A stretch of DNA of 9,788 nucleotides from JANXLS01 sp038227045 (GTDB taxonomy: Bacteria; Planctomycetota; SZUA-567; H5-PLA8), in NCBI GenBank assembly GCA_038227045.1, contig JBBRQD010000167.1, forward strand, positions 1 to 9,788, read 5' to 3'. Under the pieces are notes generated by a model, which saw only the letters and a program-made list of their open reading frames with translations, did not search any database and was not told where the DNA came from. Shown in pieces: positions 1 to 6,002 of the stretch. Position 1 is the first letter of the stretch; each line of letters opens with the position of its first letter. The position numbers were made by a program, and so were the translations under genes.

Positions 1-129
1 AAAGCATCATTCTCGCTTGCGGCGGGCGGCGTTGAACTTCGTTGGTCTCGCACGGCGTATCTTCCCAATACGCCTTTGCTCGACCGCCTCGTTCAACTTG
101 CCCGGCGCGGCGCGATAATGACGCTTTAG
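1..129 (+). CDS. Possible C-terminal fragment of a gene entering from the left edge
   Basis: Frame 1 is open from the first base to a TAG at 127-129 and would give a 42-residue end, with segments such as VELRWSRTAYLPNT and LLDRLVQLARRGAIMTL. The composition is that of an ordinary folded protein: alternating hydrophobic residues, a predicted amphipathic helix and codons similar to the downstream genes. I do not recognise a family and no motif is visible. The same bases also carry a long imperfect inverted repeat (23-104) and are open on the minus strand (7-306, a Lys/Arg-rich product), so the frame may be accidental. The sequence to the left would decide. Confidence 0.3.
   Translation, partial: KASFSLAAGGVELRWSRTAYLPNTPLLDRLVQLARRGAIMTL
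23..104. repeat. Long imperfect inverted repeat centred near base 64
   Basis: An inner stem GGCGTAT (54-60) pairs with ATACGCC (68-74) around a 7-base loop. An outer stem GTTGAAC (31-37) pairs with GTTCAAC (91-97) on exactly the same centre. Between them GGTC (44-47) pairs with GACC (82-85) with a one-base shift, and CGGGC on the left (23-27) mirrors GCCCG on the right (about 100-104). The structure could fold as a long hairpin or cruciform. GTTGAAC/GTTCAAC resemble integron core boxes, but their order is opposite to that of an attC site. Confidence 0.4.
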
Positions 130-381
130 AAACGCGCGGGCCAATAGACAGAATTTACGCCATGTGATTAACGCAATATTAACATGTCCGCAAGTGTTCT
201 TTTGCAAGAAGATTCTTTCGAGTCGTGCGCTATTTTTTATTTGTGAGACAAGGGAGAGGTTTCTTGTCGCTTCGCGACCCAGCCCGCGGGCTGGGCCACC
301 CGACATTCTGCGCGTTCAGCGGCGCAATACTCGGTGTACTCCAATGCATGAATTAGCGGTGCATTAGCGGAGGACTTTCAA
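130..381. other. Non-coding stretch upstream of the beta-propeller gene
   Basis: No convincing gene is seen. The stretch holds AT-richer sequence (about 150-245), including an ATTTTTTATTT tract at 230-240 that could belong to a promoter although no well-spaced -35/-10 pair stands out. It also holds two abutting hairpins (266-295) and two copies of ATTAGCGG (352-359 and 363-370) spaced 11 bases apart, one helical turn. The second copy runs into the Shine-Dalgarno-like GGAGGA at 369-374. Open frames crossing the stretch on both strands look like shadows. Confidence 0.5.
266..295. repeat. Two abutting hairpins, REP-like intergenic element
   Basis: GTCGC-TTC-GCGAC (266-278) is immediately followed, sharing one base, by the perfect 18-base palindrome CCCAGCCCGCGGGCTGGG (278-295). 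Two adjacent GC-rich stem-loops in an intergenic region are typical of REP-like dispersed elements, and similar strings occur repeatedly in planctomycete-like genomes as far as I recall. No T-run follows on either strand, so it is not a classical terminator. It lies about 90-110 bases upstream of the beta-propeller start. Confidence 0.5.
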
Positions 382-384
382 ATC
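369..384 (+). promoter_or_regulatory. Shine-Dalgarno GGAGGA placed before a non-standard ATC codon
   Basis: GGAGGA at 369-374 is the only strong ribosome-binding match before the beta-propeller gene, but it lies 28 bases from the GTG at 403. Seven bases after it, in the gene's frame, is ATC (382-384). Reading from there gives an N-terminus starting with Lys-Leu-Phe-Cys-Thr-Cys-Val-Lys ahead of the hydrophobic stretch, a fuller signal peptide than from GTG. Either an ATC start is used or an ATG was changed by mutation or sequencing error. No in-frame ATG, GTG or TTG lies between the upstream stop (349-351) and 403. Confidence 0.45.
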
Positions 385-402
385 AAGCTCTTTTGTACAT
401 GT

Positions 403-3400
403 GTGAAATCGGCATGCGTTTTTTTTCTGGGCATTTGTGCATCCAATTGTGCGGCGAACGCGGCTGCGGCGGACTGGCCCATGTTTCGCAGAGACGCGCA
501 GCACAGCGGGGCGTCGGATGAAGACCTGCCCGCCAATCTTGAATTGCTTTGGACGATCAAGCTTCCGCCCGTCGAGCCGGCCTGGCCGGATCAGCCGCGC
601 ATGCAGTTCGATGCCGTGTATCATCCCATCATTTTAGACAACACGCTGGTGATTGCCTCACCGCGGGAAGATTGCGTCACGGCGTACAATTTGAGCGACG
701 GTTCGGAACGGTGGCGTTTTTTCGCCGGCGGGCCGTTTCGGCTTCCGCCGGCCGCGGCGAATGGAAAAGTCTATGCCGGTTCGGATGACGGTTATTTGTA
801 TGCGCTCGATCTCGGCACGGGAAAGCTGCTCTGGAAAGTCAAAGGCGCGCCCAAGGACCGGCTGGTGCTTGGCAACGAACGGCTCATCGATACGTGGCCG
901 GTGCGCGGCGGTCCAGTGGTCGATGACGGCAAAGTATATTTCGCGGCCGGACTCTTCCCTTTTATGGGCGTGTTTGTGTACTGTCTGGATGCCGACACCG
1001 GCGCTGTGGTCTGGAGCAATTCGTCGGACGGCTCGGCCTATCTGACGCAGCCGCACGGCGCGAAAAGCTTCGCCGGGATCGCACCGGAGGGCGCGCTGAC
1101 GATCGCGGGAGAGCGGTTGCTGATTCCCAATGGCCGGGCGGTGTGCGCAAGCTACGACCGCGTCACTGGAAAGATGGAGTACTTCTCGTTTGCCTCCAAA
1201 TCCGGCGGACATGACGTCGTGGTCTTCAATGACTATTTTTTCAATGGCGGGCTGGCCTACAAATTGGAGACCGGCAAGGTCGCCGGAACAGCGGTGGCGT
1301 CACCGGTGATTTCCGGCGGGTTTGCCTACGGCCTCCGCAATTCCGTTGGCGCTGCCTCGGGAAGCAGTACCGGAACCGGGGCGAATACCGTGACCGGAAC
1401 GAATACTGGAACCGCGGCAATTGCCGGAATCCATGGCATTGTTGCGCTCGATCTTTCGTCGCCCATTGAAACGAAAACATTCATTCGGACTATATTTAAA
1501 GGCCCGCTCGCGTGCTTTAAGACGAGTGCAACGGTGCCGTTCCAAGGCGGCAAGACGCTGCTGGTGGCTGGCAGCACCCTCTATGCCGGCGGTACGGATG
1601 CGATCAGCGTGTTTTCGCTGCCCCTTGGCGATGCGCAGGTGCCGAGCAGACAGATTGCCGTGCGGGGGACTGTCGCGAATCTCATTGCGGCGCGCGGCAA
1701 ACTCGTCGCGGTCACCGATAGTGGCGAACTGATCTGTTATGGCGCGGGCAAGCCCGTCGAACGCGCAGCGCAGACGGATGTTCCCGGCGCCAAGATTGCC
1801 GCCATACCCGATGATGTGAATGCGCTCGTCAAGGACTCAGGAGCCAAAGCGGGTTATGCGCTGGTGCTGGGCGCGAATTCTTTGCCTGCCGCGCTGGCAC
1901 TGCTTGCACAGACTGAAATGGATGTGATCCTGCTCGAACCCGACGCGGAAAAGTGCGAGTTGCTGCACCGCGACTTGCAGCGCGCCGGGACTTATGGCAA
2001 GCGCCTGGCCGTGATTGAAGGCAGCCTTGCGTCCAAACCGCTGCCGTCGTACTTCGCGGATCTGATCATCGGCACCGATTCCGCGTCGCTCGGCGGTGGA
2101 ACGCCGCTCTGGATGAATGCGTTTCGCGTGCTGCATCCCTACCATGGCGCGGCGTATTTGAAGCTCAATGACGACGCGGCGGCCGCGCTGAATGCTGCGG
2201 TGGCGCAGTTCGGCGACAGAGCCGCCGCCAAGCAAGCCGGATCGTTTACGCAGTTGCTTCGAACCGGCGGCGTGCCTGGCGGCGGAAAATGGACGCATGA
2301 ACACGCGGACGCCGGCAACACCCGCATTTCACACGATCAGGTCGTGAAAACGCCGCTGGGCGTGCTGTGGTGGGGCGGTTCAAGCCATGATGGCATTCTC
2401 CCACGGCACGGTCATGGCCCGCAGCCGCAAGTGGTGGACGGCCGCTTGATCATTGAAGGCGTGGATTTAATGCGCGCGATAGACATTTACACCGGTCGCG
2501 TGCTGTGGGAATCGCCTTTGGCGCGCGTCGGGTCGTCATTCAATGTTCTGACGCATCAATCTGGCGCCAATGGTTCGGGCACGAATTATATTTCGACACC
2601 GGAAGGCATCTACGTCGCCCTTGACCGCAAATGTCTGCTGCTCGATCTCGATACCGGCCATGTCATTCGCGAGTTTGCGCTTCCGGACGACGCTCCGCCC
2701 GGAACCGTTTGGGGCTACATCAATGTCCTCGGCGATTACCTCATTGGCGGCGCGGGCATCCCGCGCCCGCAGAAACCCGCGGAGCGAAAACCCTCGGGGG
2801 AAGAGGATGAATTAGACGACCACGTCAGCGAAGTACCCATGCCAAAAGGCGGCGTGAGCCTGGCCAGACCGGTCGCCAGCAAGCAATTGTTTGTCTTCGA
2901 CCGAAAGTCCGGAAAACAGCTCTGGTCCGTTGTCGCTAAGAACGAATTCCGCCACAACGGCATCTGCGCCGGCAGTGAAAAAACAGTGGAGGGCGGCATG
3001 ATCTTCGCGATCGACAGGCCATTGCCGGATAGTTCAACGTCGCCGATATTTCCGCCGGTTGACATGACCGAGGATATTGAGCTTAACGCCTTTTCGCTTC
3101 CCACGGGCAAGCTGTTGTGGCGCTGCGATCAAGACGTTTTTGGCACGTGGCTGAGTTACTCCGAGACGTACGACGTGCTGGTCGAATCCGGCCGGCGTTC
3201 GCGCGACTCGCTCTTTGACGAACCCAAAGGCATGCGCGCGTACAAAGGCTTCAGCGGCGAAGTGCTGTGGCTGGATGCGAAGGCGCTGGGGCCCGCGATG
3301 ATTCGCGACAAAACGGTGTTGAAGGAGAAGAGCGCGTGCGACCTGTTTTCCGGCAAGCCGCTGATGATTGACGACCCGATCACCGGCATGTCAACGGAGT

Positions 3401-4191
3401 GGACCTGGACGCGCATGTACGGCTGCAACACGCCGGCCGGATCGGAGCATCTGTTGACATTCCGATCAGGGGCCGCAGGATACTATGACCTCTGCCGCAA
3501 CGGCGGGACGGGTAATTTCGGCGGATTTCGTTCAAGCTGCACGCACAATCTGGTGGTGGCCGGCGGCATTCTCTGCGCGCCGGATTACACGCGCACGTGC
3601 ATGTGCAGCTATCAATTGCAGACGTCCGTCGCGCTGATTCCCGATGCCGACGTTGAAGTGTGGACGTATGTCGGAATGACCAACGACGTGAAAGACCCGA
3701 TCAAAAAATTGGGGCTCAACTTCGGTGCGTGGGGCGACCGGATGGACGACGACGGCACGCAGTGGCTTGAATATCCCAGAACGGGCGGCCCGTCGCCCAA
3801 GATCAGAGTGACGCTGGACCCGGCAAAACCCGACACGTTCAGCCGGCATTCGATGTTGGTGAGCGGCGTGAAGCCGTGGGTCACGGCGTCCGGAATGCTC
3901 GGGCTGAAGTCGCTGGAGCTTCCGTTGAACGAAAAGAAAGAGTGTGCCTATACGGTGCGGCTGTATTTTGCGGAGCCGGAAGAATTGAAAGCCGGCGAAC
4001 GGGTGATGACGGTGAAACTGCAGGGCAAAAAAGTGCTGGAGAATTTTGACATCGTGGCTGAAGCTGGCGGAGCGAACCGTTCAGTGGTCAAGGAATTCCG
4101 CGGCGTTCTCGCGAAAGACGTGCTGAAACTGGAATTCGCCGCGGTGACTGGGGCAACGCTGCTGTGCGGGTTGGAGATTATTGCGGAGTAG
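403..4191 (+). CDS. Exported PQQ-like beta-propeller protein with inserted methyltransferase-like domain and malectin-like C-terminus
   Basis: This is a product of about 1262 residues. The N-terminus is a signal peptide (Lys, then a hydrophobic core, then an Ala-rich end near residues 18-24), followed by DWPMFRRDAQHSG, the usual opening of planctomycete-type PQQ-like propellers. Propeller blades with motifs such as VYAGSDDGYLYALDLGTGKL run to about residue 460. A Thr/Gly/Asn-rich low-complexity insert sits at about 313-342. Residues 482-585 form a class I methyltransferase-like Rossmann fold (LVLGANSLPAAL, then VILLEPDAEKC), but the usual GxGxG is degraded, so it may bind a ligand without catalysis. 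A second propeller half (about 630-1110) opens with WTHEHADAGNTR. It contains a Cys-rich segment (Cys 1006, 1031, 1046, 1058, 1066, 1068) around APDYTRTCMCSYQ. The end, about 1115-1262, resembles a malectin-like carbohydrate-binding domain (YTVRLYFAEPEE). GTG at 403 is the first standard start, but ATC at 382 has the better ribosome site. Location is probably periplasm or cell surface; the substrate is unknown and PQQ binding is not shown. Confidence 0.85.
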   Translation: MKSACVFFLGICASNCAANAAAADWPMFRRDAQHSGASDEDLPANLELLWTIKLPPVEPAWPDQPRMQFDAVYHPIILDNTLVIASPREDCVTAYNLSDGSERWRFFAGGPFRLPPAAANGKVYAGSDDGYLYALDLGTGKLLWKVKGAPKDRLVLGNERLIDTWPVRGGPVVDDGKVYFAAGLFPFMGVFVYCLDADTGAVVWSNSSDGSAYLTQPHGAKSFAGIAPEGALTIAGERLLIPNGRAVCASYDRVTGKMEYFSFASKSGGHDVVVFNDYFFNGGLAYKLETGKVAGTAVASPVISGGFAYGLRNSVGAASGSSTGTGANTVTGTNTGTAAIAGIHGIVALDLSSPIETKTFIRTIFKGPLACFKTSATVPFQGGKTLLVAGSTLYAGGTDAISVFSLPLGDAQVPSRQIAVRGTVANLIAARGKLVAVTDSGELICYGAGKPVERAAQTDVPGAKIAAIPDDVNALVKDSGAKAGYALVLGANSLPAALALLAQTEMDVILLEPDAEKCELLHRDLQRAGTYGKRLAVIEGSLASKPLPSYFADLIIGTDSASLGGGTPLWMNAFRVLHPYHGAAYLKLNDDAAAALNAAVAQFGDRAAAKQAGSFTQLLRTGGVPGGGKWTHEHADAGNTRISHDQVVKTPLGVLWWGGSSHDGILPRHGHGPQPQVVDGRLIIEGVDLMRAIDIYTGRVLWESPLARVGSSFNVLTHQSGANGSGTNYISTPEGIYVALDRKCLLLDLDTGHVIREFALPDDAPPGTVWGYINVLGDYLIGGAGIPRPQKPAERKPSGEEDELDDHVSEVPMPKGGVSLARPVASKQLFVFDRKSGKQLWSVVAKNEFRHNGICAGSEKTVEGGMIFAIDRPLPDSSTSPIFPPVDMTEDIELNAFSLPTGKLLWRCDQDVFGTWLSYSETYDVLVESGRRSRDSLFDEPKGMRAYKGFSGEVLWLDAKALGPAMIRDKTVLKEKSACDLFSGKPLMIDDPITGMSTEWTWTRMYGCNTPAGSEHLLTFRSGAAGYYDLCRNGGTGNFGGFRSSCTHNLVVAGGILCAPDYTRTCMCSYQLQTSVALIPDADVEVWTYVGMTNDVKDPIKKLGLNFGAWGDRMDDDGTQWLEYPRTGGPSPKIRVTLDPAKPDTFSRHSMLVSGVKPWVTASGMLGLKSLELPLNEKKECAYTVRLYFAEPEELKAGERVMTVKLQGKKVLENFDIVAEAGGANRSVVKEFRGVLAKDVLKLEFAAVTGATLLCGLEIIAE

Positions 4192-4227
4192 CGGTGACCG
4201 GTTCTGGCGGAATTGATTCTTAAGGAA

Positions 4228-4965
4228 ATGAACGTGGCGGATTTAAAGGCAAATCTTGAAACCTGGTCGCACTACGACTGGAGCAAAGGCGGCGAAGAAT
4301 GGTCGTCCGCCTGGGGATCCAGCGACGCGCTATGGCACAAAGTCCTGTTGCCCCGGATAGAGCGCTACGTTCCAGCGGATTCAGTCCTCGAAATCGCGCC
4401 CGGCCATGGCCGAATGACCCACTACCTCAGCGGCATCGCAAAGCGGCTGTCGATTGTCGATATGGTGCCTGCCTGCATCGACGCCTGCCGCAAGCGGTTC
4501 GCGGACAAACCGCACATTGCATTCTTCGTCAACGACGGCAAATCGCTCGATTGCGTTTCCGACAACTCCGTTGACTTCGTTTTCAGCTTCGATTCGCTGG
4601 TGCATGCGGAAGCGGATGTGATCGACGCGTATGTCCGGCAGTTGTCCCGCAAAATGACGCCGCACGCGACGGGCTTTATTCATCATTCAAATCTGGGCGC
4701 ATATAATGCGCTGTTGAACAAGTGGATCTTTGGAAAGCCGACGCACTTCCGCGCGCGCAGCATGCGCGCCGAATTGTTCGTGAAATCGTGCCGAAACGCC
4801 GGATTGGTGTGCACGCATCAGGAATTGATCAACTGGGGCGGCGAGCAATTGAGCGATTGCTTCTCGACTTTCACGCGGGAAGGCTCGCGGTTCGCGGAGA
4901 AATTCAGCATCGTTGAAAACCCGAATTTCATGGCCGACGCGCACCGAATTTCCGCCGGTAAATGA
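4228..4965 (+). CDS. Class I SAM-dependent methyltransferase
   Basis: A soluble protein of 245 residues. Motif I is VLEIAPGHGR (residues 53-62), with the acidic residue of the next strand at Asp78 (LSIVDM). The motif II/IV region is SVDFVFSFDSLVHA (about 114-127), followed by a strand ending GFIHHSNLG. This is a complete SAM-binding Rossmann fold. The N-terminal Trp-rich stretch (HYDWSKGGEEWSSAWG) resembles methyltransferases found with glycan and O-antigen genes, but the substrate cannot be read from sequence. Start choice is open: TTG 4213, ATG 4228 and GTG 4234 share the frame. TAAGGA (4221-4226) is best spaced for GTG 4234, and ATG 4228 is used here. The gene starts 36 bases after the beta-propeller gene stops, so the two are probably co-transcribed, which links a methyltransferase with an exported protein that itself carries a degenerate methyltransferase-like domain. 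Confidence 0.85.
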   Translation: MNVADLKANLETWSHYDWSKGGEEWSSAWGSSDALWHKVLLPRIERYVPADSVLEIAPGHGRMTHYLSGIAKRLSIVDMVPACIDACRKRFADKPHIAFFVNDGKSLDCVSDNSVDFVFSFDSLVHAEADVIDAYVRQLSRKMTPHATGFIHHSNLGAYNALLNKWIFGKPTHFRARSMRAELFVKSCRNAGLVCTHQELINWGGEQLSDCFSTFTREGSRFAEKFSIVENPNFMADAHRISAGK

Positions 4966-4994
4966 ATGCGCCGTCGTTCCCAGAATTCCACACA

Positions 4995-5023
4995 TTGACA
5001 GATACGGACGCAGCCGATATGCG
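4995..5023 (+). promoter_or_regulatory. Candidate sigma70-type promoter for hicAB
   Basis: A perfect -35 TTGACA (4995-5000) is followed after 17 bases by TATGCG (5018-5023), a weak -10 that keeps TAT. Transcription would begin near 5030 and leave a leader of about 90 bases before hicA. It lies in the 154-base gap after the methyltransferase gene, where a promoter for the toxin-antitoxin pair is expected. Confidence 0.4.
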
Positions 5024-5061
5024 AAGAGGCAATTGATTCGCATCCATGGGTTCTGTCTGAT

Positions 5062-5092
5062 AGCTCCTACCGTGGCCGCTTTAACAGGAGCT
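5062..5092 (+). promoter_or_regulatory. Stem-loop in the hicAB leader
   Basis: AGCTCCT (5062-5068) pairs with AGGAGCT (5086-5092) around a 17-base loop, about 27 bases before the hicA ATG. It could be an operator half-site pair or an RNA hairpin that masks AGGAG. A 7-base match may be chance. No T-run follows, so it is not a terminator. Confidence 0.25.
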
Positions 5093-5119
5093 GCGGGTGA
5101 TGAGAAATAGCGGTTGATT

Positions 5120-5314
5120 ATGCCTCGAAAACTTCGACAATTGGTGGCGGATTTGGAACGCTCCGGATTTGTGGATCGCGGCGGCAAAGGCAGCCATCGA
5201 AATTTCGAGCACCCGAAAGGCATGAAAGTGACGCTTTCAGGAAAACTTGGTTCTGATGCGAAACACTATCAAGAGCGCGATGTGTTGCGGAAGATACAGG
5301 AATCTCAACGATGA
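5120..5314 (+). CDS. hicA: HicA-family mRNA interferase toxin
   Basis: This is the toxin of a type II toxin-antitoxin pair: HicA proteins are small dsRBD-fold ribonucleases that cleave mRNA and block translation. The product is 64 residues, normal for the family. It shows the N-terminal helix LRQLVADLERSGF and then GGKGSHRNFEHP, with the catalytic histidine at residue 26. After that come the basic beta-strand KVTLSG and a C-terminal segment with a further helix (ERDVLRKI). ATG 5120 gives the typical start MPRKLR; an upstream in-frame TTG at 5114 is less likely. No strong Shine-Dalgarno is visible, consistent with low toxin synthesis. The toxin gene comes first, as in classical hicAB, and its stop overlaps the hicB start (ATGA at 5311-5314). 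Confidence 0.88.
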   Translation: MPRKLRQLVADLERSGFVDRGGKGSHRNFEHPKGMKVTLSGKLGSDAKHYQERDVLRKIQESQR

Positions 5315-5550
5315 ACGACAGCGCGAATTACATCAAAATTGTCGAGTGGTCCGAAGAAGACCAGTGTTTTGTCGGGCAATGTCCGGGCATAATAGGCCCC
5401 TGTTGTCATGGGGCCGATGAAGCGCGGGTGTATGCAGAATTGTGCACGATTGTGGATGAATGGATTGCAATTTTGAAACGCGACGGAAAGCCGTTGCCCT
5501 CTCCGACAATCGGCAAGAACGCGGCGGATCGACTTTTGGAAGTCGCGTGA
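5311..5550 (+). CDS. hicB: HicB-family antitoxin, short form
   Basis: This is the cognate antitoxin, 79 residues, which should bind HicA and block its active site. The sequence starts with a strand-rich segment (YIKIVEWSEEDQCFVGQCPGI) and a helix (ARVYAELCTIVDEWIAIL), ending DGKPLPSPT. This is the partial RNase H-like HicB fold. There is no ribbon-helix-helix or HTH domain after it, only about 13 residues (IGKNAADRLLEVA), so classical autoregulation by DNA binding is doubtful. AGGAA at 5298-5302 is well spaced for ATG 5311. Translation is probably coupled to hicA through the 4-base overlap. Confidence 0.85.
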   Translation: MNDSANYIKIVEWSEEDQCFVGQCPGIIGPCCHGADEARVYAELCTIVDEWIAILKRDGKPLPSPTIGKNAADRLLEVA

Positions 5551-5683
5551 ATCGGCAGAAAAGGCTGGCGCTGAGCGGCCAATGCCAGTGGACATTCAGC
5601 GACATGTATTTTCACAATCCAAAAATTCAGCACTCTGTCCGCCTGTCCCTTGAATTTTCATGCTCAAAAGATAAAAGGATGTG

Positions 5684-5980
5684 ATGACGAAAAATGGCGA
5701 AGTTTCGTGCGCGACTCTGCTGAAGGTGCTGGCGGACGAGACGCGATTGAACGTCGTGCGGCAGCTTATGGATGGCCCCAAGCACGTTGGGGAAATCAAT
5801 GAGTTGCTTGCAGTCGATCAAAGCCTGCTTTCGCACCATCTTAAAATTCTGCGCGATGCCGGGATCGTGACATCGGAACGCGACGGGAAAGCGGTCTTGT
5901 ATCGCCTGGCGCCGAGCATGGAAGGCAAGCGCAGCGGCAAGGCCCTCAATCTGGGATGTTGCCGCATTTCCTTCGAATGA
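5684..5980 (+). CDS. ArsR/SmtB-family winged-helix repressor with C-terminal Cys-Cys
   Basis: A 98-residue helix-turn-helix regulator. The core is typical of the family: LLKVLADETRLNVVRQL (helices 1-2), then VGEINELLAVDQSLLSHHLKILRDAGIV (residues 35-62, recognition helix with SHHLK). The wing is VTSERDGKAVLYRL. The classical ELCVCDL metal site is absent from the DNA-binding helix. Instead there is a vicinal Cys92-Cys93 near the end (NLGCCRISF) and Cys9 near the N-terminus. C-terminal cysteine sites of this sort exist in the As(III)-sensing ArsR of Acidithiobacillus ferrooxidans, so thiophilic metal or metalloid sensing is plausible but inferred. AAGGA at 5675-5679 precedes GTG 5681/ATG 5684; ATG is preferred. 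It stands alone on the plus strand, 133 bases after hicB, and converges on the channel/GTPase group that it may regulate. Confidence 0.85.
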   Translation: MTKNGEVSCATLLKVLADETRLNVVRQLMDGPKHVGEINELLAVDQSLLSHHLKILRDAGIVTSERDGKAVLYRLAPSMEGKRSGKALNLGCCRISFE

Positions 5981-5982
5981 CG

Positions 5983-5994
5983 AAAATCGATTTT
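5983..5994. terminator. AT-rich palindrome between convergent genes
   Basis: AAAATCGATTTT is a perfect 12-base palindrome inside the 22-base gap between the arsR-like stop (5980) and the transglutaminase stop (6003). It ends in T4 on both strands and could serve as a weak two-way terminator, but it lacks a GC-rich stem. Confidence 0.25.
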
Positions 5995-6002
5995 ACGAGA
6001 TG

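Noticed and set aside
31..97. Integron attC site
   Set aside because: GTTGAAC and GTTCAAC fit the core consensus boxes, but their order is reversed relative to an attC site and no integrase or cassette array is visible.
7..306. Minus-strand open frame of 99 codons at the left edge
   Set aside because: The product is Lys/Arg-rich without motifs, its upper part runs through the twin hairpins, and no ribosome site precedes its start.
658..1212. Minus-strand open frame of 184 codons inside the beta-propeller gene
   Set aside because: It lies antiparallel to a strongly supported gene, has Arg/His-rich shadow composition and shows no domain.
4687..5223. Minus-strand open frame of 178 codons across the methyltransferase end and hicA
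   Set aside because: It overlaps two well-supported plus-strand genes and the translated sequence has no family features.
5565..5588. Terminator after hicB (CTGGC/GCCAG)
   Set aside because: The stem is only 5 base pairs with a 14-base loop and no T-run follows.
5650..5677. Promoter TTGAAT-16-TAAAAG directly before the arsR-like gene
   Set aside because: The -10 match is weak and overlaps the AAGGA ribosome site; the transcript would be leaderless, which conflicts with that site.
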